Positions 39,191 through 48,894 of a stretch of 64,000 nucleotides of DNA are shown here, piece after piece. This DNA comes from Flavobacteriia bacterium (GTDB lineage Bacteria; Bacteroidota; Bacteroidia; Flavobacteriales_D; Crocinitomicaceae): contig JACPDW010000010.1 of assembly GCA_016183815.1 (NCBI GenBank), forward strand, positions 339,435 through 403,434, read 5' to 3'. A model generated the notes under the pieces. It searched no databases. It was not told where the DNA came from and saw only the letters and a program-made list of their open reading frames with translations. A program made the translations under genes and the position numbers. Numbering within the stretch: position 1 is the first letter of the stretch; each line of letters starts with the position of its first letter.

Positions 39191-40194
39191 TTTTAGAAAA
39201 TATCAGCTTAAAACCCTATAATACTTTTGGAATTGAAGCAAAAGCTCACAAAATATTTCTCATTGAATCAAAAAAGGAGATTCAAGAATATTCCAAAAAA
39301 CTCGATGGAAAAGAAATAATCATTATAGGTGGTGGTAGTAATCTTTTATTCACTAAAGACGTTCAAATACCTATGATTAAAAATAATATTAAAGGGATCG
39401 AGTGTTTAAATAAAAACAGTGAAGAAGTAACTTTAAAAGTAAATGCTGGTGAAAATTGGCATGAGTTTGTATTGTATTGTGTTGAAAAAGGATACGCTGG
39501 AATAGAAAATTTATCATTAATTCCGGGAAGTGTTGGAGCTTGTCCTATTCAAAATATTGGAGCTTATGGTGTTGAAGTTAAATCAGTTATAGATTCTGTT
39601 GAAGCATGGGATTTGAAAAAACAGGAATGGAAAGAATGGAATAATGCAGAATGTACGTTTGAATATAGAAATAGTGTTTTTAAGCAAAAATTTAAAAACG
39701 AAATGTTAATTAATTCAGTTACCTTTAAGCTAAAATTAAATCCTTCCCCAATATTAAGTTATGGTCCAGTTAAAGAAATAATTGAAAAAGAAGGAATTAA
39801 ATCCCCAAGTTTAGAACAGATTAGTAATATAATTATTTCGATTAGACAAAGCAAATTACCCGACCCTTCCATCTTAGGCAATGCAGGAAGTTTTTTTAAA
39901 AATCCTAGTATTTCAAAAAAAGACTTTGAACAATTACAGGAGAAACTCCCCTTAATACCTTCTTACCCACAAACAAATGATTTTGTAAAAATTCCTGCTG
40001 CATGGTTAATTGAACAAGCTGGATGGAAAGGACATAATAGAAAAACGCATGGAGTTCACCATCTACAATGTTTGGTCTTAGTTAATTTTGGCGGAGCAAA
40101 AGGAAATGAAATTCTGCAACTTTCTCAAGACATTATCGATGACGTTTACGATAAATTTGGGGTTTTGCTAGAAAGAGAAGTAAATGTAATTTGA
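39187..40194 (+). CDS. murB: UDP-N-acetylmuramate dehydrogenase
   Basis: A 335-residue type I MurB flavoenzyme (EC 1.3.1.98) reducing UDP-GlcNAc-enolpyruvate in peptidoglycan synthesis. The FAD-binding block IIGGGSNLLF is near residue 46, LIPGSVGACPIQNIGAYG near 118 and YRNSVFK near 158. NAGSFFKNP carries the catalytic Ser near 237 and the terminal LEREV carries the acid. It starts in the uvrA stop and ends the plus-strand run. Confidence 0.96.
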   Translation: MILENISLKPYNTFGIEAKAHKIFLIESKKEIQEYSKKLDGKEIIIIGGGSNLLFTKDVQIPMIKNNIKGIECLNKNSEEVTLKVNAGENWHEFVLYCVEKGYAGIENLSLIPGSVGACPIQNIGAYGVEVKSVIDSVEAWDLKKQEWKEWNNAECTFEYRNSVFKQKFKNEMLINSVTFKLKLNPSPILSYGPVKEIIEKEGIKSPSLEQISNIIISIRQSKLPDPSILGNAGSFFKNPSISKKDFEQLQEKLPLIPSYPQTNDFVKIPAAWLIEQAGWKGHNRKTHGVHHLQCLVLVNFGGAKGNEILQLSQDIIDDVYDKFGVLLEREVNVI

Positions 40195-40327
40195 GTTGGT
40201 TTTACCTATTTTTTTTGGTCTGCTAAAAAAATCATATTTTTAAGTTTTAATTGCTTTAATATCAGCATTTTTAGGTGCAGTTTTTTTAATATACCGTAAA
40301 CTATCACTAGTTGTTCATTTATATCTT

Positions 40328-42766
40328 TTACTTAAAACATATCTTTCTTATAGTTTCATTACCCGTTGAATTAGTGATTTTTGCAATAAACATTCCATGT
40401 AACTCTTTTTCAAAATTTATTTTAGCAATGGATTTATCAAAATGAAAACTTTGTACAAAAACATCTGAACCGAACATATCTTTTAATGTCAGTATATAAT
40501 CCTCTGTTTGTTTATTTTCTATTGGATTGAATAATTGTATTGTAAGTTGGTCTTCAATGGGATTTGGATATAAAATAAGTCTTTCTATCTCATTTTTTGC
40601 TAATAAACTTTTCTTTTTTATACCATTTTCAATAGCTTGATCAACTTTTTCCTTTTCAACATTGTTACCAAGTTCTTTTTGCTCATGTCTTTTATAATCA
40701 TCGGGTTTTTTAGGTGATTCATAAGCAGTGCCACTTTCATTACATTTAAATTCTATTCCAATAAAAGCAAATTCATTACCTTCTTCACCTTCAAAACCGT
40801 CTAGAACTTCCAATTCATCCGTAGCTTTGTAAATAACATTAGTTACTGCATTAATAGTTGTATTTATTTCAATATCCACTTCTGTAACACCATTTTGCAT
40901 ACAATTAATATCTACAGACTGATAAAAACCAGATAAATTTTTATGTTCTAATTTTTGATTAGTTGTAATTTTACCTACACAAAAAAATTCAAGAGGTTCA
41001 GGTAAAATTTCAAATGTGCCTGTACTTGAAGTGCCAACAGCGGTGAGTAAAGGTCCAGTGAATGAGCAATTTGGAAAAGGTACAACGAATGGTAAATTAC
41101 CCGACAAGGCCATGTCTGTACCAACATAAACCCTATTGTATTCCACATAATTGGGATAATTCAACAAAAACAAATTAAATAAAAGCATATAATCTAAACC
41201 GTTAAGTTTTTCAGTAGGATAACTGTCAACATCTCCTTCTCCAGGCTGGTTTTGGTAAGTGTTGGTTTCTAGTGAGTTATTATCATACCACATATAATCT
41301 CCTCCATCAGGTCCACTACAGGGTGCTGTATTTATTCTTTCAAGTATTACGTTATTATTTAATTCTAAATCTACATCCCATAAACTCGCATGAAGTAAAT
41401 TATAAATATTCCAATTAAAAATATCATTATTACTTATTCTTTTTTGAGTTAAGTCAGATAAACTCAAATCTAAAGGAGATAAATCAATTAGTTCATCAAT
41501 ATTATTAAAATCAAACGCCCCCAACGAAGCAATATTTGGATTCCAAGAATCTCCTATTGCGGCCAATTCTAGCATATATGCTAAAGTGCCGGGTTTATTT
41601 TCCTGTGTTATAGCCGCCAAACCATTTCCTAAGGACTGCCATAAAATGTGACTTGATAATACCACACCATCAATGCCTTGAAGTGGATCTAAAAAATAAG
41701 TTTTGTACGCTGGAGCTGTGTTATCGAAATTTGATAAAATAGCACCACCAGCCAAAGCAAAACCTTCAGCCATAGTAAAAGGAATACATCCCCTAGGAAC
41801 CAATATGCCATATTGAGGAATTTGTGAACCAGGTACTAAATATGGTAAAGCTGGACAATTCACGCAGGGCTCACCTAACTGATATAAAGTTTGAGGATTT
41901 ACACAGTATTCATGTTGAATCAAATAGGGATCCAAATTGTTTTGTGCAGCAGTTAAATTTGGCATATACAACAACCAAGAGCGTGTTTTCATATAAGTAA
42001 CTATTCTAGTTGCAATGGCTTGTGCCTCTATTTTTATACTAAACAAACCATCTTGAAAGGCAGTATTGTTATACGTTTCTGTTAAGGGGATAAATTTTGT
42101 TACCAAAGCCAAACCCATCAACAAACGAACATAATGATCCATACTTAAAGCCATCTCATTGTATTTGCCGTATCCTTTTTCTACATTTTCATCATCTTTT
42201 GAGATAAAACAATTATTAGCATATCCATTATGCGACAAACTTTGATTGATGTTCCATTTATCTCTTTCTGCTTGTGAGATTTGTGTTGCTTTTAGTTCTG
42301 GATGTTGTTCTAAAAAATCACTTGGAAAATCCTCCCTTACCATAAATCCATCCAAGGCATCGTTGCCAAGATATGAAAAAGGATCGTAAGTATCCAATCT
42401 ATTTAAAGCGTAAAGTGCACAATATAATTCATGCAATACTTCATTTGTACTTCTATAGTTTCTTTTTAACAGTTCATACTCCGTAGCTAACAAAGCAATA
42501 TACCAACCTTGATGAGCTGTTAAATCATTCAACTTAAGAATAGAGTCAAATTCTTGGTCATAGGGAAATACTTGATTTGATCCACAAACCTCATTAGTGC
42601 TTCTTGCTGGTATTACCAATCCTTGCCCATGACCAGTGCCCACACTAACATAAAACTTTTTAAACCTTTCACGATAAAACCAGTATTTTTCTAAATTGAA
42701 TTGAGGTGTTTGAGCAATATAAAAATAAGTTGTAATTAAAAAAAAAGACAAAATAATTTTTCGCAT
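40328..42766 (-). CDS. T9SS-exported protein with C-terminal sorting domain
   Basis: An 812-residue secreted protein. A signal peptide (MRKIILSFFLITTYFYIAQ) opens the chain. The C-terminal ~75 residues form a type A T9SS sorting domain, opening with LYPNPIEDQLTIQ and closing with MFIAKITNSTGNETIRK. The long middle has an all-helical-looking segment rich in Trp/Tyr (residues about 30-450) that I do not recognise. ATG 42766 lies 1 bp after the stop of the lipoprotein upstream; the further ATG at 42799 would add an 11-residue cytoplasmic leader. The two genes form an operon, so the products may act together at the cell surface (inference). Confidence 0.8.
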   Translation of the reverse strand: MRKIILSFFLITTYFYIAQTPQFNLEKYWFYRERFKKFYVSVGTGHGQGLVIPARSTNEVCGSNQVFPYDQEFDSILKLNDLTAHQGWYIALLATEYELLKRNYRSTNEVLHELYCALYALNRLDTYDPFSYLGNDALDGFMVREDFPSDFLEQHPELKATQISQAERDKWNINQSLSHNGYANNCFISKDDENVEKGYGKYNEMALSMDHYVRLLMGLALVTKFIPLTETYNNTAFQDGLFSIKIEAQAIATRIVTYMKTRSWLLYMPNLTAAQNNLDPYLIQHEYCVNPQTLYQLGEPCVNCPALPYLVPGSQIPQYGILVPRGCIPFTMAEGFALAGGAILSNFDNTAPAYKTYFLDPLQGIDGVVLSSHILWQSLGNGLAAITQENKPGTLAYMLELAAIGDSWNPNIASLGAFDFNNIDELIDLSPLDLSLSDLTQKRISNNDIFNWNIYNLLHASLWDVDLELNNNVILERINTAPCSGPDGGDYMWYDNNSLETNTYQNQPGEGDVDSYPTEKLNGLDYMLLFNLFLLNYPNYVEYNRVYVGTDMALSGNLPFVVPFPNCSFTGPLLTAVGTSSTGTFEILPEPLEFFCVGKITTNQKLEHKNLSGFYQSVDINCMQNGVTEVDIEINTTINAVTNVIYKATDELEVLDGFEGEEGNEFAFIGIEFKCNESGTAYESPKKPDDYKRHEQKELGNNVEKEKVDQAIENGIKKKSLLAKNEIERLILYPNPIEDQLTIQLFNPIENKQTEDYILTLKDMFGSDVFVQSFHFDKSIAKINFEKELHGMFIAKITNSTGNETIRKICFK

Positions 42767-42767
42767 A

Positions 42768-43253
42768 TTATTGTTTTTTAAAATAAATTTTACGTTCATT
42801 AAATAAGGAATTATTTCTAATTATCAAATCATTATTTTCAAGTTTTAGAACATCAAAATTTGTTGAAAATTCTAAAAAAAATATTGAATCAAGAAAAACA
42901 TAAGCTGCTTTTAGAGACAGTTTACCTAATTTTGGTGTAAAACTGTAAGAGTCTTTATCATTTATACAATCGCCTCCAAACAAGCCAGTTTCAGCATCTT
43001 TTTCTGTTTTACTAATGTAAGTATTTTTCCATTGTTTAAAAAAATAAGTTTTACAATTTCCATGTGGGTTTACTTTAAAAAAAGTATCTAAATAGGAAAC
43101 ACCATCTATTTGGTAATCTACTACTTCCCAAGTTCCTTCGAGCATACTTTGTAACTCTTTTTCTTTGTATTTTTTTTCATTTTCTTCTAGCTTTATCTTT
43201 TTGCAAGAAAAAGCAAGAAAAAGCAACAATAAAAGCAGGATAATTTTTCTCAT
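42768..43253 (-). CDS. Lipoprotein, lipocalin-like size, unknown function
   Basis: A 161-residue protein with a lipobox (LAFSCKK, Cys near 17), followed by a short Lys/Glu linker and a beta-rich domain beginning LEGTWEVVDYQIDG. The W-x-V start and repeated strands resemble the small lipocalin-like lipoproteins common in Bacteroidota. No specific ligand motif is seen. It precedes the T9SS cargo gene by 1 bp. Confidence 0.65.
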   Translation of the reverse strand: MRKIILLLLLLFLAFSCKKIKLEENEKKYKEKELQSMLEGTWEVVDYQIDGVSYLDTFFKVNPHGNCKTYFFKQWKNTYISKTEKDAETGLFGGDCINDKDSYSFTPKLGKLSLKAAYVFLDSIFFLEFSTNFDVLKLENNDLIIRNNSLFNERKIYFKKQ

Positions 43254-43345
43254 AATCTATTCTATTTTAGAATGAAGTTTATATCTTATTAATAATTTAT
43301 TTTGCTTACCAATTTAAGTCGCTAAAATCATTTTTCTATTTTTTT

Positions 43346-43420
43346 ACCACTAAGAAAGTAAGAACACTTTAGTACAACACCTGCGTTGTTTTTTCTTTGT
43401 TATCTTACTTTCTCAGTGGT
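43346..43420. repeat. 18-bp inverted repeat, long hairpin (terminator or repeat element)
   Basis: accactaagaaagtaaga (43346-43363) pairs with its complement at 43403-43420 with one G.U/mismatch, separated by 39 bp that contain a smaller ACAAC/GTTGT stem. It lies downstream of the fibre-like gene on the minus strand and is bounded by T-rich sequence on both sides, so it may terminate transcription. Confidence 0.6.
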
Positions 43421-43483
43421 TAATTTTTTATTTAAAATTCTATAAATTAATTTTTCATTCTAACTTGGTATCCCAATAATTTA

Positions 43484-44692
43484 TTATTTACTGGTTCTTT
43501 TTTCCAATTCATTTAACCTTTTTTCTTGTTCAACCAAAATAATGGTCAACTCTTCCACTTTTTTCAATAATAGTTTATTCATCTCGGCTACATTAACGCC
43601 TTCTTTTAAAATTTCATTTTCTGATGGTATTTCGGGTAAATGTTTGTGTGTTGTATAATATTTTTCAATTTCAGATAAACTCAACATTTTATAATCCTCT
43701 TCAAAAACTTCATCAGCCCATGAATTAACGGTACAATATAAAGATTTTGAAACAATTTTTCCATGAACATGCAATAAAGCATTATAATGATTGTTGTTTC
43801 TATATGCCGAGCCAATGATGAGAGTACCATCAGCATTTAAAGAGAACTTTCTATTTTCTACTGTTGCAGTAGGGTAGTGAGCAGTAAAAATTTCTGTTAA
43901 AGGATTGTCAGCCACCACCAAAATTGTTTTTTCATAATCCCCAACAGACGATGTGTGATCAATAAAAAAACCAAAACCATTGGTAACTTTAAAATTAAAG
44001 TTTGTTCCTTGTATAGCATTGGTATTAAAGCCAAAGTTTTTAAATTTATTTATTTCAAAGATTTTACCTGCTTCTTCTTCAATGGATAAAAAATGAAAAT
44101 TACCTACATCTGTATTGTTTACATTCAGCAAATAATTGTTAGTTGTAAGATGTCCAATATTAATTCTATTTGTAAATGTTTTACCGGCAACGTGTAATTT
44201 GGAAACAGGATTGCTTGTCCCAATGCCCACATTTACACCTGGACAATCAGAGTATAATTTATTAGGGCCAGTTACCCAATTACCAAAAGAATCTCCGTTA
44301 AGACCCCTACAACCACGATAAGGAGTCCATTCGTCTGAAATGATTTTTGTGTTTACATTTCCTTCTTCGTCAAGAAGTAACATTTTATAATTTCCTAGAA
44401 ATAGAGTATTGTTGTTCCCATTTCCGTTTCCATTTCCGTTCCCATTTCCGTTGCCGTTTCCGTTGCCATTTGGAATCAATAGTGAATCACTTACTTCAGG
44501 TATATTGGACATTTTAATATTGCCGTTAAACTCAGAAGTATTAGTTACTTTAAGTTTACCATTTACATCTAATTTCACACTCGGTGAAGTGGTTCCAATT
44601 CCCACATTACCATTGTTTGGAAATACATTTTGTTGTGCATTATGTTTGATACTAAACATTAAAACAACTAAAATTAACGTAATTTTTTTCAT
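43484..44692 (-). CDS. Exported fibre-like protein with NG repeat and C-terminal coiled coil
   Basis: A 402-residue protein with a signal peptide (MKKITLILVVLMFSIKHNAQ). Two copies of the motif GNVGIGTTSPSVKLDVNGK / GVNVGIGTSNPVSKLHVAGK open beta-helix-like segments, as in tail-fibre/peptidase S74-type Bacteroidota proteins. A run of Asn-Gly dipeptides lies near residues 75-95. The C-terminus (LSEIEKYYTTHKHLPEIPSE, then a coiled coil from MNKLLLKKVEEL) matches the common C-terminal module of that family. Start ATG 44692 is chosen; an upstream TTG is unlikely. The function is unknown, and surface localisation is inferred. Confidence 0.7.
   Translation of the reverse strand: MKKITLILVVLMFSIKHNAQQNVFPNNGNVGIGTTSPSVKLDVNGKLKVTNTSEFNGNIKMSNIPEVSDSLLIPNGNGNGNGNGNGNGNGNGNNNTLFLGNYKMLLLDEEGNVNTKIISDEWTPYRGCRGLNGDSFGNWVTGPNKLYSDCPGVNVGIGTSNPVSKLHVAGKTFTNRINIGHLTTNNYLLNVNNTDVGNFHFLSIEEEAGKIFEINKFKNFGFNTNAIQGTNFNFKVTNGFGFFIDHTSSVGDYEKTILVVADNPLTEIFTAHYPTATVENRKFSLNADGTLIIGSAYRNNNHYNALLHVHGKIVSKSLYCTVNSWADEVFEEDYKMLSLSEIEKYYTTHKHLPEIPSENEILKEGVNVAEMNKLLLKKVEELTIILVEQEKRLNELEKRTSK
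44412..44475 (-). repeat. Hexanucleotide minisatellite encoding (Asn-Gly)n
   Basis: About ten 6-bp units of the type AAYGGN/GGAAAY, read on the minus strand, encode consecutive Asn-Gly pairs. Copy-number change would stay in frame. Confidence 0.75.
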
Positions 44693-44916
44693 CTTTGTCG
44701 TGTATAAATTTAGACAAAACAAAAAAACAAAAAAACGAATTTAGCAAATAAAGTTTTGAACAAACAAAAAAATAGTTATCAACATGACTATCGCTTTGTT
44801 AAAATTTTTACAAATTACATTTATAAGCTATGCCAATTGAAATTTTTATTATTCCAAGCTTTTTTATATTGAAAAACTGCAAGGATTGAAACTAAATAGT
44901 AGAAAAAATCTTGTAT

Positions 44917-44973
44917 GTAAAATCGTAAAACAACTCATAAAACACTGATAACAAAATGTTTTATTGTTTTTCA
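44917..44973. repeat. 57-bp direct repeat, copy 1
   Basis: This matches 46130-46185 at about 90% (GTAAARTCGTAAAAxAACTC ... ACAAAATGTTTTATTG then TTTTTCA). It lies between the OmpA-family gene and the fibre-like gene. It contains an AAACAxT/ATGTTT stem followed by T-rich sequence. Confidence 0.8.
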
Positions 44974-44980
44974 ATAGTTC

Positions 44981-45943
44981 CTATTTATTTTCAATCAATT
45001 GATACAAAGCACTTAAATTCGGTGCGATAATTATCTCAATTCTTCTGTTTTTGTTTTTGTCTTTTGGGTCTAAAGGATGAAATTCAGACCTACCCGATGC
45101 CATTACTTTTGTAGGATTTAATTTGCTGTTTTGTAACATAATTTCAACTACTGAACTTGCCCTCATTACGGATAATTCCCAATTGTTTTTAGGATGGTTG
45201 ATGCCCGCTAATTTGTCGGTATCGGTATGACCTTCCACAATAATTTCCATGTCTTTTTCTTTTTCTAAAATTTTAGCTAAATCAATTAATGCTTTTTTGC
45301 CCGCTTCTTCCACTTCAATTTTACCAGATAAAAACAACAATTTAGCATCTAGACTCACATATATTTTTCCTTTTTTTTCAATGATTGAAAAGTTTTTTTG
45401 ATCTTGCCCTTTTAATGCCTGAGCAATTTTATTTTTTAACATCTTAACGCCGTCTTCTTTCTTTTTTAATGCTTCCTCCAATTCAATTATTTTTCTTTCT
45501 TTATCGTTTAAAGTGTTTTGTTTAACTTTTAATTCTTTTTCAAGATTTTTGAGGACATCTTCCTTTCTTTGTAATTCAATATTTTTTGAATCTAAATCGT
45601 TTTGTAGTTTTCCTGTTTGTTTTCTTCGTGTTTCTTTGTCTGTATCAAGTGTTTTTTCTATTTGAATATTATACAAAACAACTCTATCGTATTGCGTTTG
45701 TAATTGACGATATTTTTCATTGATTTCAAACGTATCTTTGCTTAGAGCGAGAAACCCTTCTTCATATTTTTTTCTTTTGGCTTCTTCCTCTTTAAACAAT
45801 TGTTCACTTGTGATAGCACTATTTTTATGCTTTTCTAGCTCTTCCAAACATTTTTGTTCTCTATTAACCACTTCTGTGTATTTTTTAGAAGGTACACAGC
45901 TGTAAATTAATAAAACAATTATAAGTGAAAAATAGAACTTCAT
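44981..45943 (-). CDS. OmpA-family lipoprotein with long coiled coil
   Basis: A 320-residue outer-membrane-type lipoprotein. The lipobox LIYSCVP (Cys near 16) is followed by a coiled coil of about 150 residues rich in Lys/Glu. A C-terminal OmpA/MotB peptidoglycan-binding domain (from KIYVSLDAKLLF) has IIVEGHTDTDKL, NWELSVMRASSVVE and NKNRRIEIII. It anchors envelope to peptidoglycan (family knowledge). ATG 45943 gives a clean lipobox; the further GTG at 45970 would add nine residues. It is a single-gene unit flanked by a direct repeat. Confidence 0.88.
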   Translation of the reverse strand: MKFYFSLIIVLLIYSCVPSKKYTEVVNREQKCLEELEKHKNSAITSEQLFKEEEAKRKKYEEGFLALSKDTFEINEKYRQLQTQYDRVVLYNIQIEKTLDTDKETRRKQTGKLQNDLDSKNIELQRKEDVLKNLEKELKVKQNTLNDKERKIIELEEALKKKEDGVKMLKNKIAQALKGQDQKNFSIIEKKGKIYVSLDAKLLFLSGKIEVEEAGKKALIDLAKILEKEKDMEIIVEGHTDTDKLAGINHPKNNWELSVMRASSVVEIMLQNSKLNPTKVMASGRSEFHPLDPKDKNKNRRIEIIIAPNLSALYQLIENK

Positions 45944-46491
45944 AATTTGAGACTTTAGCACAAAGTTCACAAAAAGTAAGGTTAAATTGATTTACATGTT
46001 AGATAGTTTTGCACAATACTTTTTTGATAATACCGATTATACAAATAATTTAGTCCAATTTAAATAATAAAATTTTGACTGTTTTTTTGTTATTCGGCAT
46101 TTTTTAATCCCGATTTTATAGGGGAAATTGTAAAGTCGTAAAAAAACTCATAAACATTGAGTACAAAATGTTTTATTGTTTTTCAGCAGACCCAAAGTAG
46201 ATAATAAATTAACAATTTTTTATGCCAAATACATTTTTTAATTAATAATAATTAATCCAAAAAATAAACTAATTGGATATGTTGTTCAATTTTTCTATTT
46301 TTTTTTACTATTTAAAAACTGTGAACTTGGTCAGTTTGAACTTTATTTAATCGTTTATTATTCTATTTTAAATAGCACCTAAAATATAGAAAATGAAAAA
46401 GAAATTGTCAACCTAATTCTAAATTTTATTTATTCAAAATGTAAAGCAACTATTTTATTTTTAAATCGTCTTTGTATAAATAAGAAAAAGT
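45944..46491. other. 548-bp intergenic region with repeat copy 2
   Basis: No credible reading frame is present on either strand. It holds the second 56-bp repeat (46130-46185) and otherwise very AT-rich DNA. It must carry the promoters of the divergent OmpA-lipoprotein and T9SS-cargo genes, but I see no clear consensus box. Confidence 0.6.
46130..46185. repeat. 57-bp direct repeat, copy 2
   Basis: This is the partner of 44917-44973, in the same orientation. This copy holds a perfect 7-bp stem (AAACATT / AATGTTT) with an 8-bp loop followed by T-rich sequence. The two copies bracket the OmpA-family gene. Confidence 0.8.
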
Positions 46492-47310
46492 ATGAAAACT
46501 CTTAATTTGTCACTCTTGTTAATCCCATTTTCTTTTAATTCACAAAATAATTTAATTCAAGAAAACAAGGTAAATGTTAGTGTCCTTTTAGTGGATTATA
46601 ATTCTCCCTCATTTGAAGGAGGTAATTTGTCGTATTATGATTGTAGTAATTGCTCAAATGACTCATTGCCCTTTGTAATAAATTATGTTCCACCTGGAGA
46701 TTTTGGAAACATCCAATTTCAATTAGTTGATGGAGATACTCTTTTTAATGCTGATATTATTTGGATGGGGATGGGTCAATTGTTTTATCCTCAAACATTT
46801 ACTTCTCAATATCCTTTTACATTTTCTGTAATTGAACATAATATCAATGTGCCAATCACTTATTACGATATGAATGGACAAAAAACAAGCGATTCCACAT
46901 TTATTGACGAAGCTCAGGACGCATTAAATATTCTACGATTACTTTCTATTTTAGATGTATATTTTGCATTAAACTATCAAATTGCTGTTTATCTTTGGCC
47001 TCCAACTGTTGGGGCTTTTGACCCTGACGCAGCCAAATGGGTGGTTTTTCTTTATTATAACAACAAAGGACAAAACGTTCTTCCTAAAATAGAACATTCC
47101 GATTTTTTAATCTATCCAAACCCAGTAAACGATATTCTTACAATATCCAATTCTAACGATGGATTAGTTGAAATTATTGATATTACAGGAAGTCTATTAC
47201 TTAAAAGTACAGAAAAAAACATTGATGTGTCTGCTCTTCAAAAAGGTTGTTATTATGTAAGAAGAACACAAAATAATCTAACAATAATTGATGCTTTTAT
47301 TAAAAATTAG
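46492..47310 (+). CDS. T9SS-exported protein with C-terminal sorting domain
   Basis: A 272-residue protein with a short signal peptide ([13 protein letters not shown]). An unrecognised domain of about 180 residues is rich in Tyr/Asn. It ends in a type A T9SS sorting domain starting [16 protein letters not shown] and ending [19 protein letters not shown]. It is therefore transported across the outer membrane by T9SS. The gene stands alone on the plus strand, and its 3' end overlaps the convergent prfB by 11 bp. Confidence 0.8.
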   Translation: MKTLNLSLLLIPFSFNSQNNLIQENKVNVSVLLVDYNSPSFEGGNLSYYDCSNCSNDSLPFVINYVPPGDFGNIQFQLVDGDTLFNADIIWMGMGQLFYPQTFTSQYPFTFSVIEHNINVPITYYDMNGQKTSDSTFIDEAQDALNILRLLSILDVYFALNYQIAVYLWPPTVGAFDPDAAKWVVFLYYNNKGQNVLPKIEHSDFLIYPNPVNDILTISNSNDGLVEIIDITGSLLLKSTEKNIDVSALQKGCYYVRRTQNNLTIIDAFIKN

Positions 47311-48382
47311 ACATTAAATACGCTTTCAAAAAGTCATTGATGTCGCCATCCATTACCGCATCCACGTTAGTACTTTCGAAGCTTGTTCTAACATCTTTAA
47401 CCAATTTGTATGGATGCATTACATAGTTTCTGATTTGAGATCCCCATTCTATTTTTTTCTTATTGGATTCGATTTCATTTCTTTTTTCCATTTTGGCTCT
47501 ATATTCTAACTCATATAGCTGAGAACGAAGTAATTGCAATGCTTTTTCTTTATTTGCCAACTGAGATCTCGATTCCGAGTTTTCAATGATAATCCCAGAA
47601 GGAGCATGTCTTAAGCGTACAGCAGTTTCCACTTTATTGACGTTTTGTCCACCCGCTCCACCAGAACGAAAAGTTTCCCAAGTAATGTCTGCTGGGTTAA
47701 CTTGTATCTCTATCGAATCGTCAACTAATGGATAAACATAAACCGAAGCAAATGAAGTATGTCTTTTAGCGTTTGAGTCGAATGGAGAAATTCTAACCAA
47801 ACGATGTACTCCATTTTCACCTTTCAAATATCCAAAAGCAAAATCACCATCTATTTCGATACTCACTGTTTTGATCCCAGCAACATCACCGTCTTGATAG
47901 TTTAAAGTGGAGATTTTATAGCCATTTTTTTGAGCCCACATGGTGTACATACGATACAACATCGAAGCCCAATCACAACTTTCAGTTCCACCTGCTCCTG
48001 AAGTTATTTGAAGTACAGCACTTAATTGGTCTTCTTCATCTGAAAGCATGTTTTTCAACTCTAAAGCTTCAACCTCTTTTTCGAGTTGATTATACAAGAT
48101 ATCGACTTCTTCAACAGACGCTTCTCCTTCCTTTGAAAAAGCATATAAAACCTCTAAATCTTCAAGTGTATTAAAAATTCGCTGGTAAGTGTCCACCCAC
48201 ACTTTAATATTTTGAACGACTTTTAATTGTTTTTCAGCTTCTTTCGGATTATCCCAAAAACTTGGGTCTTGGGTTTTTAATTCATTTTCACGAAGCTGTA
48301 TTTTTTTTTCATCAATCTTTAAATATTGTTCGATGTTTTCAATTCTTTTCTGAATGTCTTTTATATTGTCTTGATTAATCAT
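47300..48382 (-). CDS. prfB: Peptide chain release factor 2, no frameshift
   Basis: A 360-residue class I release factor reading UAA/UGA. The RF2 recognition motif SPF is in [12 protein letters not shown], and the peptidyl-hydrolysis GGQ is in [12 protein letters not shown] near residue 237. The N-terminus aligns with E. coli RF2 through the region where many prfB genes use an in-frame UGA and +1 frameshift (YLKIDEKK). Here the frame is continuous, so no programmed frameshift is needed. The start is ATG 48382, 6 bp after the epimerase gene. Confidence 0.96.
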   Translation of the reverse strand: MINQDNIKDIQKRIENIEQYLKIDEKKIQLRENELKTQDPSFWDNPKEAEKQLKVVQNIKVWVDTYQRIFNTLEDLEVLYAFSKEGEASVEEVDILYNQLEKEVEALELKNMLSDEEDQLSAVLQITSGAGGTESCDWASMLYRMYTMWAQKNGYKISTLNYQDGDVAGIKTVSIEIDGDFAFGYLKGENGVHRLVRISPFDSNAKRHTSFASVYVYPLVDDSIEIQVNPADITWETFRSGGAGGQNVNKVETAVRLRHAPSGIIIENSESRSQLANKEKALQLLRSQLYELEYRAKMEKRNEIESNKKKIEWGSQIRNYVMHPYKLVKDVRTSFESTNVDAVMDGDINDFLKAYLMSNF

Positions 48383-48388
48383 TATATT

Positions 48389-48793
48389 TTATTCAATTTC
48401 TTTGTCTTGACACAACTCCATTAAAACACTGCCTGTGGATTTAGGATGTAAAAAAGCGATTAGTTTATTGTCTGCTCCTTCTTTGGCTTGTTGATGTATG
48501 CTTTCAATTCCACTTTTTATTAGTCGATTAATTTGATTGTTCACATTGTCAACGTTAAAAGCGATGTGATGAATTCCCTCGCCTTTTTTCTCAATAAACT
48601 TATGGATAGTGCTTGATTCGTCTGTAGCTTGGAGTAGTTCTATTTTACAATCACCTATTTTAAAAAAGGCTGTTTTGACTTTTTCACTTTCAACTTCTTC
48701 TATTTTATAACAATTGGTCTGAAATATTTTTTCATATAAAGGAATTGAACTTTCTAAATTAAGTACAGCAATTCCTATATGTTCTATTTTCAT
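48389..48793 (-). CDS. mce: Methylmalonyl-CoA epimerase
   Basis: A 134-residue vicinal-oxygen-chelate enzyme (EC 5.1.99.1) interconverting (R)- and (S)-methylmalonyl-CoA in propionate metabolism. EHIGIAVLNL, the metal-ligand EGIHHIAFNVDN and the terminal LMELCQ Glu are conserved. It is cytoplasmic and sits 6 bp before prfB. Its substrate pathway genes (mutase) are not in the window. Confidence 0.93.
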   Translation of the reverse strand: MKIEHIGIAVLNLESSIPLYEKIFQTNCYKIEEVESEKVKTAFFKIGDCKIELLQATDESSTIHKFIEKKGEGIHHIAFNVDNVNNQINRLIKSGIESIHQQAKEGADNKLIAFLHPKSTGSVLMELCQDKEIE

Positions 48794-48844
48794 TTTAAGA
48801 AGTATTTATATAAATTAATGAACATTTTTATTTCAATTAAATGA

Positions 48845-48876
48845 AAAAAAAAACACCCTGAAATTCAGAGTGTTTC
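48845..48876 (-). terminator. Rho-independent terminator after the 48895 gene
   Basis: On the minus strand, CACTCTGA-ATT-TCAGGGTG forms an 8-bp stem (one G.U) and is directly followed by nine Ts. It lies about 20 bp past the stop of the secreted-protein gene. Confidence 0.85.
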
Positions 48877-48894
48877 TATTAAGTTAAATTTTAT

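Noticed and set aside
44409..44744. Plus-strand frame with Phe-Pro repeats
   Set aside because: It is the antisense reading of the Asn-Gly minisatellite and fibre-like gene.
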